Positions 1 through 5,275 of a DNA stretch of 6,064 nt are shown one piece after another. Below the pieces are notes generated by a model. It searched no databases and was not told where the DNA came from. It was given only the letters and a program-made list of their open reading frames with translations. The number at the start of each line of letters is the position of its first letter. Position 1 is the first letter of the stretch. Source of the stretch: Bacillota bacterium (GTDB taxonomy: Bacteria; Bacillota; Sulfobacillia; Symbiobacteriales; ZC4RG38); contig QGUP01000129.1 of assembly GCA_003242505.1 (NCBI GenBank), positions 1 to 6,064 of the forward strand, given 5' to 3'. The translations under genes were made by a program, and so were the position numbers.

Positions 1-773
1 ACCTCCGGCTGCATCCCGAGCGGCCGGTGCCGGCGGCGGCCGCGGCCACCTTCGCCCGGTGGGTGGAGCGCCGGGCCGCCCGAGAGCCCCTCCAGTACAT
101 CCTGGGCACCCAGGAGTTCCTGGGGCTCACCTTCCGGGTGACCCCCGCGGTGCTGATCCCCCGGCCGGAGACGGAGGTGCTGGTGCTCCGGTTCGCCGAG
201 GCCCTCCGGGCCGCCTTTCCGGGCCCGGGGACCCTGCGGGTGGCGGACATCGGCACGGGCTCGGGCTGCATCGCGGTGGCCCTCTGCCGGCTCCTGCCGG
301 CGGCGGAGGTCTGGGCGGTGGACCTCTCGCCGGAAGCCCTGGCGGTGGCCGGGGAAAACGCCCGGCGGCACGGGGTGGCGGACCGGGTGCACCTGCTGGC
401 CGGCGACCTCTACGGGCCCCTGGCGGGGATGCAGTTCCACGGGGTCGTCAGCAACCCCCCCTATATCCCGGCCGCGGAACTCCCGGAGCTCCAGCCCGAG
501 GTCCGGGACTACGAGCCCCGGCTGGCCCTCACCCCCGGTGAAGATGGACTCGGGGCGATCCGGCGGCTCATCGCCGGGGCCCCGGCCCACCTGCTTCCGG
601 GCGGGGTCCTGGCCCTGGAGGTGGGGGCCGGCCAGGGGGAGGAGGTGCTGGCCCTCATGGCCGGGGCCGGGTTTGCCGCCCGGGGGTACCGGGACGACCT
701 CGGCCACCTCCGGGCGGTGGTGGGCATCTGGCCCAGGGCAGGAGAGGGCAGCCCTGGAGCCGAAAAATTGTAG
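1..773 (+). CDS. prmC: Release factor glutamine methyltransferase PrmC, 5'-truncated
   Basis: PrmC (HemK) uses S-adenosylmethionine to N5-methylate the glutamine of the GGQ motif in peptide-chain release factors RF1 and RF2, in the cytoplasm. The frame is open from the first complete codon at base 3 and ends at TAG 771-773, giving 256 visible residues. The family is about 280-290 aa, so only the start of the N-terminal helical domain is missing. Visible signatures, numbered from the first visible residue, are PLQYILG (29-35) and PRPETE (53-58) of the linker region, the SAM-binding loop DIGTGSG (82-88), the acidic ribose-binding residue in VDLS (D107), and the catalytic NPPY (151-154) that contacts the substrate glutamine. 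Everything expected in the visible part is intact. In most bacteria prfA lies just upstream, which cannot be seen here. A 59-base gap separates it from sua5. The product is certain; the N-terminus is unseen. Confidence 0.96.
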   Translation, partial: LRLHPERPVPAAAAATFARWVERRAAREPLQYILGTQEFLGLTFRVTPAVLIPRPETEVLVLRFAEALRAAFPGPGTLRVADIGTGSGCIAVALCRLLPAAEVWAVDLSPEALAVAGENARRHGVADRVHLLAGDLYGPLAGMQFHGVVSNPPYIPAAELPELQPEVRDYEPRLALTPGEDGLGAIRRLIAGAPAHLLPGGVLALEVGAGQGEEVLALMAGAGFAARGYRDDLGHLRAVVGIWPRAGEGSPGAEKL

Positions 774-832
774 GAATGGGTACTGCGGCCCGGGGACTCC
801 TGCCCGCCATAGGGTGACAGGTGGGGAGTGGC

Positions 833-1906
833 ATGGCGACGCGCATCCTGAAGGTGGATCCCCGGCGGCCGGATCCCGACGCCCTGGCGGAGGCGGGCGC
901 GGTCATTCGCCGGGGAGGGCTGGTGGCCTTTCCCACGGAGACGGTCTACGGCCTCGGGGCCAATGCCCTGGATCCCGCTGCGGTACGCCGGATCTTCGCG
1001 GCCAAGGGCCGGCCGGCCGACAATCCCCTCATCGTCCACGTAGCGGACCTTGCCGACCTCGACCGGGTGGTCCAGGAGGTGCCGGATGCGGCCCGGGAAC
1101 TCATGGTCCGGTTCTGGCCCGGGCCCCTGAGCCTGGCCCTCCCCCGGCGGCCGGAGGTGCCCGATGTGGTCACCGCCGGCCTGCCCACGGTGGGGGTGCG
1201 GATGCCGGACCACCCGGTGGCCCTGGGGCTGATCCGGGCGGCCGGGGTGCCCATCGCCGCCCCCTCGGCCAACCTCTCGGGCCGGCCGAGCCCCACCCGG
1301 GCGGAGCACGTCCTGGAGGACCTGGACGGCCGGGTGGACCTGATCCTGGACGGGGGCGAGACCGGGGTGGGGCTTGAGTCCACCTTTGTGGACCTGACCT
1401 CCCGGCCCCCGGTGCTCTGCCGCCCCGGCGGCGTCACCCTGGCCCAGCTCACCGAGGTCCTCGGGGAGGTCCGGGTCGACCCGGCGGTGCTGGGGGAGGA
1501 GCCCCAGGCGCCGCCCCGGTCTCCGGGGCAGAAGTACGCCCACTACGCCCCCCGGGCGCCCCTGGTGCTGGTGGAGGGGCCCCTGCCCCGGGTCCAGGAG
1601 CGGATCCGGTCCCTCATCGCCGAAGAGGCCGCCCGGGGCCGGCGGGTCGGGGTGCTGGCCAGCGCCGAGAGCCGGGGCCTCTACCCGGCGCCGGTGGTGG
1701 TGGAGGTGGGGAGCCGGAGCGACCTTGCCCGGGTGGCGGCCAACCTTTTCGCCGCGCTCCGGTCCTTTGATGCCCAGGGGGCCGATATCATCCTGGCGGA
1801 AGGATTTCCCGAGGAGGGGATCGGCCTGGCGATCATGAACCGCCTGCGGAAGGCGGCGGGGCAGGTGGTCCGGGCCGGGGGAGAAGGGGAGGTACCCTGG
1901 GGATGA
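833..1906 (+). CDS. sua5: L-threonylcarbamoyladenylate synthase, long Sua5 type
   Basis: Makes threonylcarbamoyl-AMP from threonine, bicarbonate and ATP, the first step of N6-threonylcarbamoyladenosine (t6A) at position 37 of ANN-decoding tRNAs. The protein has 357 residues and two domains. The YrdC catalytic domain (about 10-205) carries PTETVYGLG (34-42), KGRPADNPL (58-66), APSANLSGRPSPT (143-155) and STF (183-185). The Sua5 C-terminal domain (about 240-345) follows the linker SPGQKYAHYAPRAPL (230-244), which is typical of the long Sua5 form and absent from short TsaC/YrdC proteins. I chose ATG 833 because AGGTGG at 819-824 is well spaced before it; an in-frame GTG at 821 would overlap that site. 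The stop codon overlaps the ywlE start (ATGA, 1903-1906), implying translational coupling. B. subtilis ywlC is the equivalent gene. Confidence 0.96.
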   Translation: MATRILKVDPRRPDPDALAEAGAVIRRGGLVAFPTETVYGLGANALDPAAVRRIFAAKGRPADNPLIVHVADLADLDRVVQEVPDAARELMVRFWPGPLSLALPRRPEVPDVVTAGLPTVGVRMPDHPVALGLIRAAGVPIAAPSANLSGRPSPTRAEHVLEDLDGRVDLILDGGETGVGLESTFVDLTSRPPVLCRPGGVTLAQLTEVLGEVRVDPAVLGEEPQAPPRSPGQKYAHYAPRAPLVLVEGPLPRVQERIRSLIAEEAARGRRVGVLASAESRGLYPAPVVVEVGSRSDLARVAANLFAALRSFDAQGADIILAEGFPEEGIGLAIMNRLRKAAGQVVRAGGEGEVPWG

Positions 1907-2361
1907 CGGTTCTGATCGTCTGTACCGGGAACACCTGCCGGAGCCCCATGGCTGCGGCGCTGCTGCGGCATCTGGCTGCCCAGCGGGGCTTTTCGCTCAA
2001 CGTCCTTTCCGCCGGCACCTTTGCGATTCCCGACCAGCCCGCCACCCCCGAGGCCCAGGCGACGCTCCTGGGGCGGGGGATCGACCTCGGCGACCACCGG
2101 TCCCGGCCCCTCACCCCGGACCTGGTGGCCAGTGCGGACCGGATCCTGACCATGACCGCCGCCCACAAGGAGCAGGTCCTGGCCCTGGTCCCCGGGGCGG
2201 CGGGGAAAACCTACACCCTGGGGGAGTATGCCGGCACCGGGGAGGAGGTCCCGGACCCCTTCGGCCGCAGCGCCGAGGCCTACCGGGAGGCCGCCGAGCA
2301 GATGGAGCGGCTGCTTGAGCTCGCGCTGGAGCGGCTGATGAAGGAGGTGCAGGGGACTTGA
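1903..2361 (+). CDS. ywlE: Low-molecular-weight protein phosphatase, likely protein-arginine phosphatase (YwlE type)
   Basis: A 152-residue member of the low-molecular-weight protein tyrosine phosphatase fold, the usual family length. The phosphate-binding loop CTGNTCRS (7-14) supplies the nucleophile Cys7 and Arg13. The general acid is Asp118 in DPFGRS (118-123), at the same residue number as in B. subtilis YwlE. Thr11 in the P-loop, where tyrosine phosphatases have Ile, is the known marker of YwlE-type phosphoarginine specificity. I therefore infer that it removes phosphate from arginines, opposing a McsB-type kinase that tags proteins for ClpCP; no kinase is visible in the window. GGGGAGGT (1886-1893) lies nine bases before ATG 1903, inside the end of sua5. 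The stop overlaps the rpiB start. The fold is certain; the arginine specificity rests on one residue plus gene order. Confidence 0.93.
   Translation: MTVLIVCTGNTCRSPMAAALLRHLAAQRGFSLNVLSAGTFAIPDQPATPEAQATLLGRGIDLGDHRSRPLTPDLVASADRILTMTAAHKEQVLALVPGAAGKTYTLGEYAGTGEEVPDPFGRSAEAYREAAEQMERLLELALERLMKEVQGT
2341..2349 (+). promoter_or_regulatory. Strong Shine-Dalgarno supporting the TTG start of rpiB
   Basis: AAGGAGGTG lies within the last codons of ywlE, eight bases before TTG 2358. It is a near-complete match to the anti-Shine-Dalgarno sequence of 16S rRNA. It decides the start of rpiB, because there is no ATG or GTG at the position where the family's N-terminus (MKVGVGCDHGG) begins. Confidence 0.85.
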
Positions 2362-2816
2362 AGGTGGGGGTCGGCTGCGACCACGGCGGCTTTGACCTGA
2401 AGGCCGCGGTGGTGGAGGCCCTGCGGGAACTGAACCTGGAGGTCGTGGACTACGGCACCCACAGCCGGGAGCCGGTGGACTACCCCGACTACGGCCGGGC
2501 GGTCGCCCTGGCGGTGAAGCGGGGCGAGGTGGACTTCGGGGTGGTGATCTGCGGCACCGGCATCGGCATCTCCATTGCCGCCAACAAGGTGCCGGGGATT
2601 CGGGCGGCCCTCTGCCACGACCCGTACTCGGCCCGGATGGCCCGGGAGCACAACGATGCCCAGATCCTCGCCCTGGGGGCCCGGGTGGTGGGGCCGGGGC
2701 TTGCCCAGGAGATCGTCCGGGCCTTCTTTACGGCCCAGTTCGCCGGCGGCCGGCACCAGCGCCGGGTGGAGAAGATCCACCGGATCGAGGCGGAGTTCGG
2801 GGAGTCCGGGGCCTGA
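2358..2816 (+). CDS. rpiB: Ribose-5-phosphate isomerase B
   Basis: Interconverts ribose-5-phosphate and ribulose-5-phosphate in the non-oxidative pentose phosphate pathway, feeding PRPP and nucleotide synthesis. The protein has 152 residues, standard for the RpiB/LacAB family. Visible features are CDHGG (7-11) for phosphate and sugar binding, CGTGIGISIAANK (65-77) with the catalytic base Cys65 and Thr67 of the anion hole, AREHNDA (95-101) whose His98 matches the ring-opening His99 of E. coli RpiB, and GGRHQRR (130-136) with the phosphate-binding arginines. Translation starts at TTG 2358, overlapping the ywlE stop as TTGA and supported by AAGGAGGTG upstream. That overlap and the shared order with sua5 and ywlE indicate one operon. 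LacA or LacB of galactose-6-phosphate metabolism is the same fold, but no lac genes are near and the Cys65 signature fits RpiB. Confidence 0.96.
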   Translation: MKVGVGCDHGGFDLKAAVVEALRELNLEVVDYGTHSREPVDYPDYGRAVALAVKRGEVDFGVVICGTGIGISIAANKVPGIRAALCHDPYSARMAREHNDAQILALGARVVGPGLAQEIVRAFFTAQFAGGRHQRRVEKIHRIEAEFGESGA

Positions 2817-2820
2817 GGGC

Positions 2821-2880
2821 GACGTCGCGGCAGCAGGCGGCACCGGACGGCAGATGGCGACGGCAGGTGGCTCCGGACGG
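2821..2880 (+). repeat. Imperfect 30-base tandem duplication in the rpiB–ywlG gap
   Basis: Bases 2821-2850 and 2851-2880 match at 22 of 30 positions. The best part is an 18-base core, GCAGGYGGCWCCGGACGG, at 2833-2850 and 2863-2880 with two differences. It fills most of the 75-base gap between rpiB and ywlG. The second copy runs up to the G-rich ribosome binding site of ywlG (GGGGGGTGA, 2879-2887). The palindrome GCGACGTCGC (2819-2828) lies at the left edge. The function is unknown. It may be spacer drift in a GC-rich genome. Confidence 0.45.
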
Positions 2881-2891
2881 GGGGTGACGGA

Positions 2892-3500
2892 ATGGAACCG
2901 ACCCCGGAGTTTCTGGCGGAAGTCCGGCAGCAGGTGGAGGCCGCCGCCCGGGAACTGGTGGCGGTGGCGGGGCTCCGGCCCGGGCAGATCCTGGTGGTGG
3001 GCTGCTCCACCAGCGAGGTGTGCGGGGAGCGGATCGGCACCGCCGGCTCTCTGGCGGTAGCCGACGCGGTGGTGCGCCCCCTGCTGGCGGTCTGCCGGGA
3101 GCACGGGCTGTACCTGGCGGCCCAGTGCTGCGAGCACCTGAACCGGGCCCTGGTGGTCACCCGGGAGTGTGCCGAGCGCTACGGCCTGGAGGAGGTGACC
3201 GTGGTTCCGGTGCCCGGGGCGGGGGGCGCCTTTGCCTCCCGGGCCATGGCGCTCCAGCCCGAGGCCATCTGCGTGGAGGACCTCCGGGGACAGGCCCATG
3301 CCGGGCTGGATATCGGCCAGACCCTCATCGGCATGCACCTCCGGCGGGTGGCGGTGCCGGTGCGGCTGGGGGTCCGGCAGGTGGGCCGCGCCGTCCTGAC
3401 CGCGGCCCGGACCCGGCCCAAGCTCATCGGCGGGGAGCGGGCGGTCTACCGGCGGGACCGGCTGCCGCCCCTGGAGACCGGCGCCGACGGGCCGTGCTAG
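2892..3500 (+). CDS. ywlG: YwlG/UPF0340 family conserved protein of unknown function
   Basis: A 202-residue protein recognised as the YwlG (UPF0340, TIGR01440) family by sequence pattern and by its place between rpiB and upp, as in B. subtilis. No function is established for the family as far as I know. Visible conserved-looking blocks are GCSTSEVCGERIGTAGS (37-53), AAQCCEHLNRALV (76-88), VPGAGGAFA (107-115), EDLRGQAHAGLDIGQT (129-144) and a final TRPKLIGGERAVY stretch. It has eight cysteines (38, 44, 68, 79, 80, 93, 127, 202). The glycine-rich and serine-rich loops could bind a phosphate or nucleotide, and the CC-E-H cluster could bind a metal; both are guesses. There is no signal peptide or membrane segment, so it should be cytoplasmic. 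ATG 2892 follows GGGGGGTGA by four bases. The 75-base gap from rpiB contains no visible terminator. Confidence 0.9.
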   Translation: MEPTPEFLAEVRQQVEAAARELVAVAGLRPGQILVVGCSTSEVCGERIGTAGSLAVADAVVRPLLAVCREHGLYLAAQCCEHLNRALVVTRECAERYGLEEVTVVPVPGAGGAFASRAMALQPEAICVEDLRGQAHAGLDIGQTLIGMHLRRVAVPVRLGVRQVGRAVLTAARTRPKLIGGERAVYRRDRLPPLETGADGPC

Positions 3501-3567
3501 GCCGGGCGAGGGAGAGTTCAGTCCTGGCGGCTAGACGCAGGAAGGGATGCAGAAGGGAGAGGGAACC

Positions 3568-4197
3568 GTGGGCCGCGTCGTGGTAGTGGACCATCCCCTG
3601 GTGCAGCACAAGCTCGCCATCCTGCGGGATGAACGGACGGGGGCCAAGGAGTTCCGGGAGCTCCTGGAGGAAATCTCCATGCTGATGGCCTATGAGATCA
3701 CCCGGGACCTGCCCACCGAGGAGGTGGAGGTCAAGACCCCCCTGGCCACCTGCAAGTGCCGGATGCTGGTGGGGAAGAAGATCGGCCTCGTCCCCATCCT
3801 CCGGGCGGGGCTGGGGATGGTGAACGGGGTGCTGCGGCTGATCCCTGCGGCCAAGGTGGGGCACATCGGCCTCTACCGGGACCCGGAGACCCACCAGCCG
3901 GTGGAGTACTACTGCAAGCTGCCGCCGGACACCGGGGAGCGGGAGCTGATCGTCCTGGACCCGATGCTGGCCACCGGCGGCAGCGCCGCGGCGGCGATCC
4001 AGTTCCTGAAGGACCGGGGGGCCCGGCAGATCAAGCTGATGGCCCTGGTGGCGGCCCCGGAGGGAATCCGGCGGGTCCACGAGCAGCACCCGGAGGTGGA
4101 CATCTACGTCGCCGCGGTGGACTGGTACCTGAACGAGCACGCGTACATTGTCCCCGGCCTGGGGGACGCGGGGGACCGGCTCTTCGGCACCAAGTGA
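3568..4197 (+). CDS. upp: Uracil phosphoribosyltransferase
   Basis: Condenses uracil with PRPP to give UMP and pyrophosphate, the pyrimidine salvage step. From GTG 3568 the protein is 209 residues, the same as B. subtilis Upp, and opens MGRVVVVDHPLVQHK as the family does. Key motifs are ITRDLP near the N-terminus, ILRAGLGM (77-84), the PRPP-binding loop DPMLATGGS (131-139), and the C-terminal uracil-binding end YIVPGLGDAGDRLFGTK (193-209). An in-frame ATG at 3547 would add seven residues unlike the family, and its AGGAAGGG site is directly adjacent, too close for use. AAGGGAGAGGG (3553-3563) is well placed for GTG 3568. The 67-base gap after ywlG lacks glyA, which lies there in B. subtilis. 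All catalytic elements are intact. Confidence 0.97.
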   Translation: MGRVVVVDHPLVQHKLAILRDERTGAKEFRELLEEISMLMAYEITRDLPTEEVEVKTPLATCKCRMLVGKKIGLVPILRAGLGMVNGVLRLIPAAKVGHIGLYRDPETHQPVEYYCKLPPDTGERELIVLDPMLATGGSAAAAIQFLKDRGARQIKLMALVAAPEGIRRVHEQHPEVDIYVAAVDWYLNEHAYIVPGLGDAGDRLFGTK

Positions 4198-4315
4198 TGG
4201 GTCCTGGCCTGCCGGGCAGGGCGGGAGCCGGCCGCCGCGCGGGGGCGAAGAACGGCCCGGGGCCAGGCCTCACCCGGCGGCAAGGACGACGGCGAGGGGA
4301 GGAGCGCTCGGGAGG
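4198..4315 (+). other. 118-base spacer between upp and the dCMP deaminase gene
   Basis: This very GC-rich stretch holds no recognisable gene. The reading frame of the following gene stays open back into upp, but the encoded residues do not resemble the deaminase family. Weak dyads exist: CCTGCC/GGCAGG near 4209-4221, and CCTGGCC (4203-4209) with GGCCAGG (4261-4267). No T-run follows either, so I do not call a terminator. AGGGGAGGAG (4295-4304) is the likely ribosome binding site for ATG 4316. Confidence 0.5.
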
Positions 4316-4789
4316 ATGACCGGCTACCGGCGCCCCACGTGGGACGACTACTTCATCGAGATGGCCCGGCTGGCGGCAGCCCGGGCCACCTGCCCGCGCC
4401 GCCGGGTCGGCGCGGTGCTGGTGCGGGACAACCGGCTGATCGCCACGGGGTACAACGGGGCGGTCCGGGGGGCGCCCCACTGCGACGACGTCGGGTGCCT
4501 GATGGTGGACGGCCACTGCGTCCGGACGGTCCACGCGGAGTTGAACGCCCTCCTCCAGTGCGCCCTCAACGGTGTCTCCAGCGCCGGCAGCACCATGTAC
4601 TGCACCGACTTCCCCTGCGTGGGCTGCGCCAAGGCGATGGTCCAGGCCGGGGTGGTCCGGGTGGTCTACCTCTCGGACTACCCGGATCCCAACTCGGCGG
4701 CCATTCTGGCCGCCGGCCACGTCGAACTGTATAAAGCGGTGGCCTCGCCGGAGGGCTACCGGCTGACCCGGGTGGAACCCGGCGGGTAA
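4316..4789 (+). CDS. dCMP deaminase (cytidine/deoxycytidylate deaminase family)
   Basis: Deaminates dCMP to dUMP, the substrate of thymidylate synthase. The protein has 157 residues. The N-terminus TWDDYFIEMARLAAARATCPR (8-28) is characteristic of dCMP deaminases and of B. subtilis ComEB. Zinc is held by His73 in HAE (73-75), with Glu75 as the proton shuttle, and by Cys101 and Cys104 of PCVGC. The insertion GAPHCDDVGCLMVDGHCVR (52-70), rich in His and Cys, separates dCMP deaminases from cytidine or tRNA deaminases. I chose ATG 4316 because the family homology starts there; the frame is open further upstream, without similarity. Upstream is upp, and 21 bases after its stop is a MazG-like gene, giving a pyrimidine nucleotide group. 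The name comEB would suit by homology, but no competence genes are seen. Confidence 0.93.
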   Translation: MTGYRRPTWDDYFIEMARLAAARATCPRRRVGAVLVRDNRLIATGYNGAVRGAPHCDDVGCLMVDGHCVRTVHAELNALLQCALNGVSSAGSTMYCTDFPCVGCAKAMVQAGVVRVVYLSDYPDPNSAAILAAGHVELYKAVASPEGYRLTRVEPGG

Positions 4790-4810
4790 CCGGGAACTGG
4801 GAGGGTGACC

Positions 4811-5128
4811 GTGCAGACCAGCAAGGCGATTCCGCTGCCGCGGCTCAACGGCATCTCGCCGACGGTGGAGTCCACGGCTCTGAAACTCATGGAGGAGGCG
4901 GGAGAACTCGGAGCCGCGATCAGCCGTCTGAAAAGGTTGCCGGGGATCCAGCCCAGGGCCGGGGCGACCGAGGCGGACCTGGTCCTGGACGTGGCCCGGG
5001 AACTGTTGGACGTGGCCCAGACCGCGATCACGATGATGTTCGTGCTGGAGGAGCAGTACAACCTGGACATCGAGTCGGTCCTGGCCGAGCATCTGGACAA
5101 GCTGCGCCGGAAAGGATATCTGGTTTGA
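4811..5128 (+). CDS. MazG-like nucleotide pyrophosphohydrolase family protein
   Basis: A small, probably all-alpha protein of 105 residues. It carries the two metal-binding signatures of the MazG/dUTPase-like all-alpha NTP pyrophosphohydrolases: EExxE at 28-32 (E28, E29, E32, in LMEEAGEL) and ExxD at 64-67 (E64, D67, in RELLDVAQ). These coordinate magnesium to cut nucleoside triphosphates to monophosphate and pyrophosphate. The length fits the short single-domain MazG-like family of Firmicutes, not the two-domain E. coli MazG, and such proteins usually dimerise or tetramerise. The substrate cannot be read from sequence. The gene follows dCMP deaminase closely, which favours a house-cleaning or pyrimidine nucleotide role (inference). 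I chose GTG 4811 because GGGAGGGTGA (4799-4808) precedes it; GTG 4805 lies inside that site. The stop TGA 5126-5128 overlaps the -35 box of the next promoter. Confidence 0.85.
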   Translation: MQTSKAIPLPRLNGISPTVESTALKLMEEAGELGAAISRLKRLPGIQPRAGATEADLVLDVARELLDVAQTAITMMFVLEEQYNLDIESVLAEHLDKLRRKGYLV

Positions 5129-5153
5129 CACCTTCCAGCCCCGGGTCTACAAT
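5125..5153 (+). promoter_or_regulatory. Housekeeping-sigma promoter for wecA/tagO
   Basis: TTGACA (5125-5130) and TACAAT (5148-5153) are separated by exactly 17 bases, one mismatch from the SigA/sigma-70 consensus. The -35 overlaps the stop codon of the MazG-like gene. Transcription should start near 5160, about 115 bases before the wecA start. There is no extended -10 TG. In such a GC-rich window a match this good is unlikely by chance, and its position before a new functional group supports it. Confidence 0.85.
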
Positions 5154-5166
5154 AAAGGCGCCTCGG

Positions 5167-5243
5167 TTACGGTAAGCTAGCTTTACGGTAAGCACGTCCG
5201 ACTGCCTCGTAGGCCGCACCTGTTCTACGGGTAAGCGCTACGG
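5167..5243 (+). repeat. Repeated TTACGGTAAGC motif in the wecA leader
   Basis: The 11-base motif TTACGGTAAGC occurs exactly at 5167-5177 and 5183-5193, a 16-base pitch. A variant with one extra G, CTACGGGTAAGC, lies at 5225-5236, and a partial copy, CTACGGTGG, at 5238-5246. Between the two exact copies lies the perfect 10-base palindrome AAGCTAGCTT (5174-5183). The motif itself is nearly palindromic (TTAC-G-GTAA). The block starts about 7 bases after the expected transcription start and is clearly richer in A and T than its surroundings. It could be a set of operator sites or a structured leader; I recognise no known regulator site or riboswitch. Confidence 0.65.
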
Positions 5244-5259
5244 TGGCCCGGCGGTTGTC

Positions 5260-5270
5260 AGGAGATGATC
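5260..5270 (+). promoter_or_regulatory. Extended Shine-Dalgarno of wecA
   Basis: AGGAGATGATC matches 10 of 11 bases of AGGAGGTGATC, the complement of the 16S rRNA 3' end. It ends five bases before ATG 5276. The ATG at 5265 lies inside this pairing sequence and opens only a four-codon frame (5265-5279), so 5276 is the true start. Confidence 0.8.
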
Positions 5271-5275
5271 GCGCC

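Noticed and set aside
733..757. Inverted repeat CCAGGGC/GCCCTGG near the end of prmC, followed by an A-rich stretch, as a terminator
   Set aside because: It lies inside the coding sequence. On the + strand it is followed by GAAAAATTG, not a T-run; on the minus strand the T-run precedes the hairpin instead of following it.
509..1543. Long minus-strand open frame (344 codons) opposite prmC and sua5
   Set aside because: It lies opposite two certain genes, its translation is rich in Arg, Pro and Gly with no recognisable motif, and such antisense frames are expected in DNA this GC-rich.
2280..3338. Long minus-strand open frame (352 codons) opposite rpiB and ywlG
   Set aside because: It covers two genes supported by family motifs, has no domain, and is compositionally biased (His, Pro, Gly, Arg).
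3497..3534. Weak hairpin CTAG(G)CCG/CGGCTAG after ywlG as a terminator
   Set aside because: The stem is short with a bulge, the loop is 23 bases, and no T-run follows; the region is probably read through into upp.
4730..4735. TATAAA inside the dCMP deaminase gene as a -10 box for the MazG-like gene
   Set aside because: No acceptable -35 box lies 16-18 bases upstream (TGGCCG at 4707-4712), and the sequence is explained by coding for Leu-Tyr-Lys.
4031..5131. Long minus-strand open frame (366 codons) opposite upp, dCMP deaminase and the MazG-like gene
   Set aside because: It is antisense to three recognised genes and low in complexity, with no plausible ribosome binding site or family.
5154..5275. 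wecA leader as a known riboswitch or T-box
   Set aside because: I could not find conserved core sequences of known riboswitches, a T-box sequence, or a terminator hairpin with a T-run; only short possible stems such as GCCT/AGGC at 5204-5214.
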